From an uncultured Acetatifactor sp. (GTDB lineage: Bacteria > Bacillota > Clostridia > Lachnospirales > Lachnospiraceae), in assembly GCA_947581865.1 (NCBI GenBank), contig CANPWA010000001.1:166530-230529 (forward strand): 64,000 nucleotides of DNA, given 5' to 3'. The position numbers and the translations under genes were made by a program. Each line of letters starts with the position of its first letter. Position 1 is the first letter of the stretch. Below are positions 35,001 through 43,252 of this stretch, in pieces. The notes beneath the pieces were generated by a model. It did not search any database. It saw only the letters and a program-made list of their open reading frames with translations, and was not told the origin of the DNA.

Positions 35001-38000
35001 TTTCTGTTGCAAAGGATGAGACCACTCATGATATTGCGGCAACTCCCAGGACCACATATGAGGTGAGCGGTAAATTAGTGACTTCCGACAAGAAAACAGC
35101 GAATGTCACCAAGATTACCTTTACCAATATGGACAAAAAGGAGTATTCCTACACCTTCGATGTGAAGGACGGAGCGTATACTGCCAAGCTTCGCACGGCA
35201 GAGTATGAGACCAGTGTGGATGGCAGCGATTATACCGCGTTCGACCATGTGAGCGTGAAGGATGCTGCAGTTACAAATGATGTATATCTGCAGGGTGCGG
35301 TTGACACCTCCGCTGTAGAGTACAAGGCAGAGGTTACTGTGGGCGAGGGCAAGGATTTCTCCACCATCGCCGAGGCAGTGGCTTATATCTCCCGGATGAC
35401 CAGAACGGATGATCAGAGAGTGACCATCGTTTTGGAAAAGGGTAAAGTTTACAGGGAGCAGCTGGTGATCGATACTCCCAACATTACCATTAAGGGTAAT
35501 GGCTCTACCATTACCTGGTACTATGGCGTGGGCTTCTCTTACTACAGCGCGAAGCTTTCCTCAGATGGCAAGAGCGCATATTACGACGAGGCTTATGCAG
35601 TAGATAAGTATACCAAGACCACGATCTCCCAGAATCCCGGCCACTGGGGAGCTACCGTAAATCTGCTCGCAGGCGCTAAGGGCTTTGCGGCAGAGGATCT
35701 GACCTTCGAGAATTCCCTCAACAGATATATGACCAAAGAGGAGATTGCGGACGGTGCGGATGGCAATACGGATGCAGGCGTAACCAGAAGAACGGATGAA
35801 AATATTGATGTCCTTTCCAAGAAGGCGAAGGAGAGAGCGTGCGTTCTTTACATTCAGGCGGATGACACCACCTACAAGAACTGTAATCTGCTGAGCAGAC
35901 AGGACACCCTGTATACCGGTGATGCAGATGAGAATTCCTATTTCCTGAATTGTACCATTGAAGGTAATGTGGATTATATCTGCGGCGACGGCAACCCCGT
36001 GTTTGATAAGTGTACCTTGAGCATGTATGGATATCCGGAAGCTTCAACGGGCGCATACATCGTTGCAAACAAGGCAAAGGCAAAACACGGATATCTGTTC
36101 AACAACTGTAAGATCGTACAGTCCAGCCAAAAGGGGCTGCTCCCTACCACCGAAAACATTCTGGTGCGTGCATGGGATGCCGGTACCGTGGTATGGCTGA
36201 ACACAGAAGTGGCTACGGCGGACATGATCAGCGCTGTGGGTTATGCAGACATGAATGCAACCGTGGCAGCCTCTCATTATTACGAGTATAATACCCATAC
36301 GCCCGACGGCAAGGCGGTTGATGTCAGCGGACGTCCTGCGGCAGGTGTTACCATCATGACCAAGGCAGAGGCGGAGGCGGTTGAGCTGACCTCTTACTTT
36401 GACGGATGGAAGCCTCTGTACTATGAAGGCAAGATCATGCTCAATGATCTGAACCTTAAGATTACTGCACCTGTGGCAGGGGAAGCTCCCGATACCTCTG
36501 TGAGTCTGAGCCAGACGGGCGTGACCCTGAAGTCCCAGAATGTGACCTGGTATGAGGAAGGCGCTTCCGAGGCATTCACAGGCGCAGCCTTTGGCGATGA
36601 GACAGTGTATGTTGCCAAAGTGGATCTGCAGCTTGACAGCATCTATGGCTTTGGTCCCAAGCTGAATGTGGCAGGAGACAGCGCCGCATTGGGCGTGGAT
36701 TACACAGAGAATAAAGACGGAAGCGTCACTGTCAGCGTGCGTTATGCGACAGGCATTACCGGGCTTTATGATATTGATCTGAGCCAGGGGCTTAAAAAAG
36801 GTGTGGAGTATCCCGGCGGCATCTCCGTGCTGGAGGATATGGCTGCCAAGGGTAATACCACTGTAGACGGTGTGGAGTATCCCCATACTGTCCAGGGTAC
36901 CGGAAATCCCTCACCGAATAAGGGCGAGATCCCTGCGTCAGGTGCCGTGCTTGTGCTGAACGCGGAAAAAGACGGCAAACTGACGGTGGTTTCCACCACG
37001 ACAGGCAAGACCCTGCACTTTGTTCATGGATCGGATAAGACGGATGAGCTGAATACATCGCCTTCTGCTGCCGCAACCTATACGTTCAGTGTCACGAAGG
37101 GAGAGACCTATTACTTCTACGGCGACGGAACGAAGGTGGTACTGGCAAGCATTGTGGTAAATTACAGCGATGCAAAACCCGGCGACTGGAGTAAAGTTGC
37201 CGCTCCGGAGATTGTTGACGTGGCGGTAGGTCAGATCGGCGCTGCGGACACCAACGGTGCAAAACCCGGAGAGATCAAGGTTCGCGCAAAGGGTCTGATC
37301 AGCCTCAACGGCGGCGACAAGATCGAAGTGGATATGATCGATGCCCGGGGCAATGTTGTGGATACCCAGATCAATGGCGCTAAGAACTATACTGCAAAGG
37401 AGCCCGTTGCCGAGGTTACATTTACTCCCACGGCTTCCGGCGAGTATACCTTCATCGCGAGACTGGTGAGATCCGGCGAGAAAGACAAGACAAGCGCTGA
37501 GTCGAAAGCGGCAGCCTTTGTGCTTCCCATGGGGCATGCTGTGATCGCCAGCGTGACCAATAAGTGTGCGGCAGCCGATGCAAAAGACGGCGATCTGACA
37601 GGAGCGCTGGAAGTTGTATGGAGCAAAGTGCCCGAGGCTAGAAGCTACACCGTGACTGTTGTCACTTCCGCAAAGACCTATACTGTGGATACCACATCTC
37701 TCAGCACGGTTGTAAAAGAGCTGCCCGTGGGCGAGACCGTGACGGTTTCCGTGACGGCCCATGGCGGAGATGAGAAGAATGTATCCGTACCCAGCAAGGA
37801 AGACAGAGACCTGGGCGAATACAAAGTTACCAACCAGAACAACAGAACCTGGACCTATGCTGCATTTGGAAGCGGCGTTGATACCAAGAATAACAGCGCG
37901 ACGCCTAAGTTTGGCGCGGACGGCAATCTGGAGTCCGTAAACGTAAAGAGTACCGGCGGCAAGGGTAAGATCGTGCCCGGTTCCACGGACGGTCTGGCAT

Positions 38001-41000
38001 ACTACTACACGGCGATCGATCCTGCGACAGAAAACTTCACGCTGACCGCAAAAGTAAGTGTGAATACATGGACGCTTTCCAACGGTCAGGACGGTTTCGG
38101 TATGATGGTTGCCGATGCGGTAGGCGAAGACGGCAACGGTACGGCATTCTGGAACAACTCCTATCAGCTGCTCTCCAGCAAGATTGAGTATTACTGGGAT
38201 GCAAGTGCAAATGAAGGAAAAGGTGCGGTGACCACCTCCTCCGAATATCCGAAGTACACCATGAAGCTTGGTCTTGGATGGACGGCAAAAGAAGGCACCA
38301 CATTGACGGATGTCAATAAGATTGCGGCAGGTCAGCAGTCCATGCCTGCGAACTTCTCCACCACTTCCGGAACATTGGAGACATACGCTCCTCAAAACGG
38401 TAAGGATAAAGGTGAGTACAATATCGTAGGTAAGAGAACGGCTCTTGCGGACAAATCTGCTGAGGCAACACAGAAGGAGAAGGATATTCTCTCATTAACC
38501 GAGTTTACTCTTCAGATTCAGAGAAATAACACCGGTTATATCCTCAGATATCTGAATGAGAAGAATGAGGTGATCAACGAGAAGACCTTCTACGATGATG
38601 ACAGAAATAAACTGACCCAGATCGACAAGAAGAATATCTATGTAGGATTCTTTGCAAGCAGAAACGCTGACATTACGGTAAGTGATATTACCCTGACCAC
38701 GATCCTGCCCGAGGAGGATGATGCGGCAGCGGCAAAAGAGATCACTTATGTGGATCCCGATTATAAGATCCTGTCTGCAGTCACTTCCAACTCTGAGGAA
38801 TATGAGCTGGTTTACTACGGCAATGCAGACGGCAAACTGACCATCGTGGATGCCAAGGGCAATCTGCTGGCGCAGAGCCTTGAAGTGAGCGCGAAGAAGA
38901 AGTACAGCTTTGGCTCCAAGCTGGATGAGGGTACGAACAAATTTGAAATCGTATTTGTACCCAATTCCGACTATGTGCCGGGCGACAATCAGAAACTGAG
39001 CAACTATAATAAGTGGGTATCTTCCCATAAAGTAGAGTATCGCCGTCTGGGTGATGTGATCTATGTAGCACCTAACGGACAGAGTACCAATGACGGTTCG
39101 GAAAACAGCCCTGTGGATGTTTATACCGCAGTGGCTTATGCGGCACCCGGACAGACCATTTATCTGGCAGGCGGTACCTACAACTTGGAGGATCCGATCC
39201 TGATCGACAGAGGGCATGACGGTACTGCCAAGCAGCCCATCAAAATGCTGGCAAAGAATACGGATCAGAGCAACAGACCTATATTTAACTTTAGCAATCA
39301 GAAAGACCAGTCCGTCACTTCCTTTACCATGGCAGCTGACTACTGGCATTTCAAGGGATTTGATGTGACGAAGTCGCCCAATGCCCAGAAGGGTATCCAG
39401 GTATCCGGCGACCACAATGTACTGGAACTGCTGAAGACCTATGAGAACGGCAATACCGGTATCCAGATCAGCCGTTATCTGGGAAGCGACAGCTATGCAG
39501 ACTGGCCTTCCTACAACACTGTTCTGAACTGTACCTCCTATCTGAATGCAGATGCGGGTTACGAGGATGCAGACGGATTCGCGGCGAAGCTGACCGTGGC
39601 TGACGGAAACAGGTTTGTGGGCTGTATCGCAGCTTATAACGCGGACGACGGCTGGGATCTCTTCGCAAAGGTTCAGTCCGGCAGCATCGGTTCCGTGACC
39701 ATCGAGAACTGTCTCGCGTTCAAGAACGGTTATGTGATGGATGAAACGCATACGCAGGTGATCAATGCCGGTAACGGTAACGGATTCAAGATGGGCGGCG
39801 ACAGCATGAGCGGTTACCATGTCCTGAAGAATTCCGTGGCCTTTGGCAACAAGGCAAAGGGTATTGATTCCAACAGCTGTCCTGACATTCAGATTTACAA
39901 CAGCACATCCTTTGACAATGAGAGCAACAACGTGGCATTCTACACCAATACTGCAGTAAATACCGATTACTATGCGGAGGGTATTTTGTCCCTGAAGACT
40001 TCCAATGCGGTGGCAGAGAATATCAAGCCTGTTGGTACTCAGAATAACAACAAGATTTACGGCGCAAGCAACTATTACTTTAACGGTTCCAAGTCTGTAA
40101 ACAGTGAAGGTAAAGAAGCAAGCCTTGACTGGTTTGTAAATACCGACATGGAGTCAGGCATCAAGGGGATCACCAGAAAAACAGACGGTACCATCGATAT
40201 GGGTGATTTCCTGAAGCTCAGTGAAAAGGCGCCCGCAAACGTAGGCGCAAGACTCTATGAGAGCACTTCCGCAGATGAGGTTTTGGTTGCATCCGCAGAG
40301 GTAGATGTATACGCGGGAACGGTAAATACTCTGGCAGAAGTAAAACTTCCCGAGGAGCTTCAAGAGGAGGGTTACAGCTGGAAATATCCCGAGACCCTTA
40401 CCTCCGTATTTGCAGGAACCAGCGTAGAGTTCATTGCAGCCGCTGAGAATAAAGCGGACAGGGCAGTGACGGTGAACTTTGTGGAAGTGACCGGTGTTGC
40501 CTTGGAGCTGGATGAGGAGGCGCTGCCTCTGATCGGCGAGGACGAAGTTGAGATTACCGTTGTACCGGTAACGGCGCCTGAGATCGATCTGGAGGATGTT
40601 CAGAATGCGCCTGAGGTTACGCTCACATTGAGCGAGACCAGCAGGCTGGGACTGAGCATTGCCAATGCAGAAGGCAGTAAGGATGTCTGGACGGTAAAGA
40701 GAGCTGCAAACTCCGGAGAGGGTCTTGCAAAACTCACCGCAAAGATCACTGCCGCCAAATCCGGGACGAAGACGGTTACAAAGCAGGTAAGCTGCAGCTT
40801 TATCACCAGAGCGGCGGAGAACACCATCAGCTATAAGATCACAGATCAGACAGACGGCATAACGATTGAAGGAACAGACACCGCGGCAGACAAAGTCACC
40901 ATGACCTCCAAGGATTCCTTCACGCTCAGCGAGCTGAAAGCTTCTTTGACCGGCAAGGCAGCAGCAAACACCAAGGTGAATGTGTCTGTGAGCGATACCA

Positions 41001-42991
41001 AGGTGATCAAAGTTGACGCGGCACACAAAGTAACTGCAGTGGGCAGCGGATATGCGACCATCATCCTGACCGCGGCAGGCGACAAGACAGTGGTGGCGAA
41101 GATCCCCGTGTCTGTGGAGGACGGTCTGTTGAAGACCAACGTGACCACACTTACCGTAGATAAGGCAAAGACTTCCGGAGCACAGTTCGTAGTGGTTGGG
41201 GAGAATGCTGTCACAGGCATTGTTGTGGCTTCCGCTAAGAAGGGCAAAAACGGTGCCGATCAGAAGGATTGCTTTGCGATTGAAAATGTCAACGGCAATA
41301 TCTACACGATCAGCATCAAAGACAGTGGGACGACGATCCCCGTAGGTACCTACACGGTAGAGCTCAAGACCGACAATGAACTGCCCTTCGAGGCAATTAC
41401 TGTCAAAGTGATCGAGACCAAACCTGTTGTAAGCATCAAGCAGCCCAAGAAGGTAAACCTGTTCTACAAGACAGGCAGCCCTTCCGGAAACGGCACACTG
41501 ACCGCTTCTTCCAAACTGGCAGGCGTAACCCTGACCCAGAAGGATCCGGATAAGGATGACTTCAGACTGACGGCTACAAAGAGCGGCTACAATGTGGTCC
41601 TGAAAGGTTCCGCAGCAGGGAAGAAAGCAAACCAGATCAACAAAAAAGTGCCTGTGACCGTAAGCTTTGACGGCTACAAGAGCGCATACAACAAGGATAT
41701 GGTGATCAATGTTTCCATCCAGACGAAGGCTCCCAAGCTGGTTCTGGAGGTAGATAACAGAGTGCTGTATACACAGCTTGGCATCACCAGCACTCCGGTG
41801 CGCATTTTCAATAAGGACGAGAACACTTATGTGAGCGGAGCCGATGTGATCCTGGCAAACTCCAAGGCATCCTATGTGAATGCGAACAAGGCATTCTATC
41901 TTGAGGAGGAGAACGGTGAGTATATCCTCCACGCGGATAAGAGCGGAAGCGCTAAGATCAGCGTACAGGATGCTGACTGGGCACAGGAAGTAGTCATCAG
42001 CCAGCCGATCACTGTGAACAAGAGTAAGCCCAGGGTAACCATCGCGGCTTCCAAGCTGAACGGTTATGCAGACTTTACCGGGCTGGAGCAGTCCACCGCA
42101 GTGATCAGCGTAAAGAACGCGCTGGATTATAAAGTCAAGAATCTGACTCTGACCGGTGCAAACTCTCAGGCAACCGAGCTGTTAAGGTACATGGACTATG
42201 AAGTTGCCGAGAATGACCTCGGACAGCAGGTACTGGTTCTGACCCTGAGCAGACAGCTCCCTGTGGGATACAACGGCAAGTGTATCTTCAACGGAACTTA
42301 CAGATTTACAGCGAATTTCGGATTGAATAAGCTGGGCGACATGAAGGCGGATGTGAGAGTTACCATATCTCCTACCCTGAACATTACCACGAAGCAGAAG
42401 GGCAGCATTGATCTGGTGAACAGAACAGGAAGCTCCATCACCCTGACTCCTGCCATCAGAAACCTCAACGGTATTATTGTCGGCATGAGCCTTGCCGATG
42501 ATGCAAGCAACCAGTTTGATGTGGAATGGGACAGCGCAAAGGGTGCGGCTGTCATAACCGCAAAAGAAGAGATCGATCTGAAGAAGGGGACCAGATATAA
42601 AGTGACTCCGATCTATGAGATCGAGCTGGAGTATGGCACTGTGGAAGTGACCGGAAGATCCTTCAATATTGTTCCCAAGCAGTCCACCGTGAAGACCACA
42701 GCGCTCTCTGTACTGGAGACCAGACTTTCTACCGGCAGCCCTGCAATGACGACAGTTGTTGCAACCTCTCCTGCAAAGGCAGAGATCCTGGGCATGACTC
42801 AGGTGAGCGAGCTTGACAGATTTGAGATCGATTACGATGCACAGAGCGGCAACCTGGCAGTTTATGTACTGGACGGTGCGGCAGTAAAGACGGGTACGAC
42901 CTATAGGATCGCGGTTGAACTTGAGGTGAAGGATGCCGGTGTAAACACCAAGGCACAGAAGATCACCATTCCCGTAAAGGTTGTTCAGTAA
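32084..42991 (+). CDS. Giant secreted multidomain pectinase: CE8 pectinesterase plus PL9 pectate lyase
   Basis: A 3635-residue protein with a signal peptide (basic KKLKKQLGK, then IMSVILSVAMLVGTLP, cleavage probably after VSAAE). A Gly/Ser-rich linker near 220 leads to a beta-sandwich-like domain (about 230-395) and several Ig-like repeats to about 1080. The CE8 domain covers about 1086-1430: YREQLVID, SRQDTLYTG near 1274, GNVDYICGDG with the likely nucleophile Asp near 1295, and LVRAWDAGTVVWLNTE. Further beta domains follow to about 2320. The PL9 domain covers about 2324-2665: VIYVAPNGQSTNDG, DADGFAAKLTVADG near 2490 and NADDGWDLFAK near 2520. Ig-like repeats fill the rest. I see no LPXTG, SLH or dockerin, so the protein appears freely secreted or held by its repeats. 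It would demethylate pectin and then cleave the product by elimination. The start has GGAGG upstream. Confidence 0.88.
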   Translation: MSKKLKKQLGKIMSVILSVAMLVGTLPADLLGGIASVSAAENADAAAKITYEQGEWAADGETQSRTTTWEFVTKSQEAGDSFTGATINEGDTACGITALAGKVSVKMTGQGFTLGADASASLPLDKDTTSVVLKITMASTSSGRAITVGDAESVVLAHGKELKKGEEYTSEALGAGYMTVADDGTKTLKLTNGIVEGGSAGDSKIGQITIVETKAAGGSEEGGGGESGGGGDTGNTDTESKTYVLESKDLAAFAQNAKQDSETETAGTDGFFTLIYSTKSAINESSKTWTDGYTSGQRINFGGKADVKKNSIKFTTTNAATVKIWFVQGGSDNRQMVILNEGGTEVTATALEGMAQNSPYYGELELEDAGTYYLGGKTGNNYIYKVEVDVAGESGGETPANVEATVTVENKELLSEGDTIKLVDAEGKEVAVTDGGKVTLTVGAAYTAAVKTAEGTAKEGFGAKINGENSVTAAADTTELKITVISTKAEVTPSITFAEGSDFGTNKLYAVNGTKKEVELKNGEAALLEKETLYSLVVKDAEGKTLAAWKADANASGKAEFTTSAEEKQTVAIVLTKVANVKVTPVIEGKDLLGTSNKVVLTVGGDSVEVVSGKELSLLASTTYDIEIKDANGKKVDSLEALVDSKKTYTTGAEDGAEVTIVVNVPVTKKTTWDKFAKTDGTPELGQELPSNPGILYQERGTSSGCSYDGTLRFRPGVVLYLLLQDSTTKVTYAQTCSATNAGRPTYVGGKDSGYQVEMTSTESSVTIDDVTDLVVTLDGKRYLPIESGGDVKIKSITLTEYSPVNEVTVSGTVSGVSGKNITEIKFKNLDNPKAELVKAVLDGSGKYTAKLRRVAGRTNYAAVISAVGYKIDDANDADKFTLLGNDATATQDFSIAEAPVATVSGKITGITDVKGDLGVSLIPDNTALAPIELTVTKGANNEYTYKDAVLEAGRKYTVELTNADDFEVTGEFSVAKDETTHDIAATPRTTYEVSGKLVTSDKKTANVTKITFTNMDKKEYSYTFDVKDGAYTAKLRTAEYETSVDGSDYTAFDHVSVKDAAVTNDVYLQGAVDTSAVEYKAEVTVGEGKDFSTIAEAVAYISRMTRTDDQRVTIVLEKGKVYREQLVIDTPNITIKGNGSTITWYYGVGFSYYSAKLSSDGKSAYYDEAYAVDKYTKTTISQNPGHWGATVNLLAGAKGFAAEDLTFENSLNRYMTKEEIADGADGNTDAGVTRRTDENIDVLSKKAKERACVLYIQADDTTYKNCNLLSRQDTLYTGDADENSYFLNCTIEGNVDYICGDGNPVFDKCTLSMYGYPEASTGAYIVANKAKAKHGYLFNNCKIVQSSQKGLLPTTENILVRAWDAGTVVWLNTEVATADMISAVGYADMNATVAASHYYEYNTHTPDGKAVDVSGRPAAGVTIMTKAEAEAVELTSYFDGWKPLYYEGKIMLNDLNLKITAPVAGEAPDTSVSLSQTGVTLKSQNVTWYEEGASEAFTGAAFGDETVYVAKVDLQLDSIYGFGPKLNVAGDSAALGVDYTENKDGSVTVSVRYATGITGLYDIDLSQGLKKGVEYPGGISVLEDMAAKGNTTVDGVEYPHTVQGTGNPSPNKGEIPASGAVLVLNAEKDGKLTVVSTTTGKTLHFVHGSDKTDELNTSPSAAATYTFSVTKGETYYFYGDGTKVVLASIVVNYSDAKPGDWSKVAAPEIVDVAVGQIGAADTNGAKPGEIKVRAKGLISLNGGDKIEVDMIDARGNVVDTQINGAKNYTAKEPVAEVTFTPTASGEYTFIARLVRSGEKDKTSAESKAAAFVLPMGHAVIASVTNKCAAADAKDGDLTGALEVVWSKVPEARSYTVTVVTSAKTYTVDTTSLSTVVKELPVGETVTVSVTAHGGDEKNVSVPSKEDRDLGEYKVTNQNNRTWTYAAFGSGVDTKNNSATPKFGADGNLESVNVKSTGGKGKIVPGSTDGLAYYYTAIDPATENFTLTAKVSVNTWTLSNGQDGFGMMVADAVGEDGNGTAFWNNSYQLLSSKIEYYWDASANEGKGAVTTSSEYPKYTMKLGLGWTAKEGTTLTDVNKIAAGQQSMPANFSTTSGTLETYAPQNGKDKGEYNIVGKRTALADKSAEATQKEKDILSLTEFTLQIQRNNTGYILRYLNEKNEVINEKTFYDDDRNKLTQIDKKNIYVGFFASRNADITVSDITLTTILPEEDDAAAAKEITYVDPDYKILSAVTSNSEEYELVYYGNADGKLTIVDAKGNLLAQSLEVSAKKKYSFGSKLDEGTNKFEIVFVPNSDYVPGDNQKLSNYNKWVSSHKVEYRRLGDVIYVAPNGQSTNDGSENSPVDVYTAVAYAAPGQTIYLAGGTYNLEDPILIDRGHDGTAKQPIKMLAKNTDQSNRPIFNFSNQKDQSVTSFTMAADYWHFKGFDVTKSPNAQKGIQVSGDHNVLELLKTYENGNTGIQISRYLGSDSYADWPSYNTVLNCTSYLNADAGYEDADGFAAKLTVADGNRFVGCIAAYNADDGWDLFAKVQSGSIGSVTIENCLAFKNGYVMDETHTQVINAGNGNGFKMGGDSMSGYHVLKNSVAFGNKAKGIDSNSCPDIQIYNSTSFDNESNNVAFYTNTAVNTDYYAEGILSLKTSNAVAENIKPVGTQNNNKIYGASNYYFNGSKSVNSEGKEASLDWFVNTDMESGIKGITRKTDGTIDMGDFLKLSEKAPANVGARLYESTSADEVLVASAEVDVYAGTVNTLAEVKLPEELQEEGYSWKYPETLTSVFAGTSVEFIAAAENKADRAVTVNFVEVTGVALELDEEALPLIGEDEVEITVVPVTAPEIDLEDVQNAPEVTLTLSETSRLGLSIANAEGSKDVWTVKRAANSGEGLAKLTAKITAAKSGTKTVTKQVSCSFITRAAENTISYKITDQTDGITIEGTDTAADKVTMTSKDSFTLSELKASLTGKAAANTKVNVSVSDTKVIKVDAAHKVTAVGSGYATIILTAAGDKTVVAKIPVSVEDGLLKTNVTTLTVDKAKTSGAQFVVVGENAVTGIVVASAKKGKNGADQKDCFAIENVNGNIYTISIKDSGTTIPVGTYTVELKTDNELPFEAITVKVIETKPVVSIKQPKKVNLFYKTGSPSGNGTLTASSKLAGVTLTQKDPDKDDFRLTATKSGYNVVLKGSAAGKKANQINKKVPVTVSFDGYKSAYNKDMVINVSIQTKAPKLVLEVDNRVLYTQLGITSTPVRIFNKDENTYVSGADVILANSKASYVNANKAFYLEEENGEYILHADKSGSAKISVQDADWAQEVVISQPITVNKSKPRVTIAASKLNGYADFTGLEQSTAVISVKNALDYKVKNLTLTGANSQATELLRYMDYEVAENDLGQQVLVLTLSRQLPVGYNGKCIFNGTYRFTANFGLNKLGDMKADVRVTISPTLNITTKQKGSIDLVNRTGSSITLTPAIRNLNGIIVGMSLADDASNQFDVEWDSAKGAAVITAKEEIDLKKGTRYKVTPIYEIELEYGTVEVTGRSFNIVPKQSTVKTTALSVLETRLSTGSPAMTTVVATSPAKAEILGMTQVSELDRFEIDYDAQSGNLAVYVLDGAAVKTGTTYRIAVELEVKDAGVNTKAQKITIPVKVVQ

Positions 42992-43045
42992 TCTGACCGG
43001 AGGCTGTTGATCGGACAGATGTAAGGAAATGATAGTGTAATACGG

Positions 43046-43082
43046 CAGGGGACGCTGCATATGCAGCGTCCCCTGTTTTTGT
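43046..43082 (+). terminator. Rho-independent terminator after the giant pectinase gene
   Basis: A perfect 15-base inverted repeat (CAGGGGACGCTGCAT with its complement) at 43046-43075, then TTTTT and a further T-rich stretch. It lies 55 bases after the stop codon and should separate the two pectinase transcripts. Confidence 0.85.
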
Positions 43083-43120
43083 TTGCCGGATAGGAAATTC
43101 TGAGGAAGTGTAATATTTAC

Positions 43121-43150
43121 ATGGCAATTTCTTTGGTTATATAGTATAAT
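43121..43150 (+). promoter_or_regulatory. Predicted promoter of the PL1 pectate lyase gene
   Basis: ATGGCA at 43121-43126, an 18-base spacer and a perfect TATAAT at 43145-43150 in AT-rich DNA. It gives a leader of about 95 bases before the ATG at 43253, containing a stable hairpin. The -35 box is moderate. Confidence 0.55.
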
Positions 43151-43207
43151 GTTATACACTAGGATATTATGTGGAATGTTTGGCATTATCCGGTTTCAAA
43201 TGGGGTA

Positions 43208-43228
43208 TTCGGGGAATTTATCCCCGAA
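43208..43228 (+). promoter_or_regulatory. Hairpin in the leader of the PL1 gene
   Basis: TTCGGGGA at 43208-43215 pairs perfectly with TCCCCGAA at 43221-43228 across a five-base AU-rich loop. It lies between the predicted transcription start and the ribosome site at about 43241. There is no T-run after it, so it is not a simple terminator; it may stabilise the mRNA or bind a regulator. Confidence 0.45.
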
Positions 43229-43252
43229 GCAGAAAAGGAAAGAGAGGGTGAA

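Noticed and set aside
32939-35029. 696-residue minus-strand ORF within the giant pectinase
   Set aside because: Shadow of a long repetitive gene; no ribosome site or domain, and the sense frame has a signal peptide and catalytic domains.
36938-38395. 485-residue minus-strand ORF within the giant pectinase
   Set aside because: Shadow frame without motif or ribosome site, caused by biased codon use in the sense gene.
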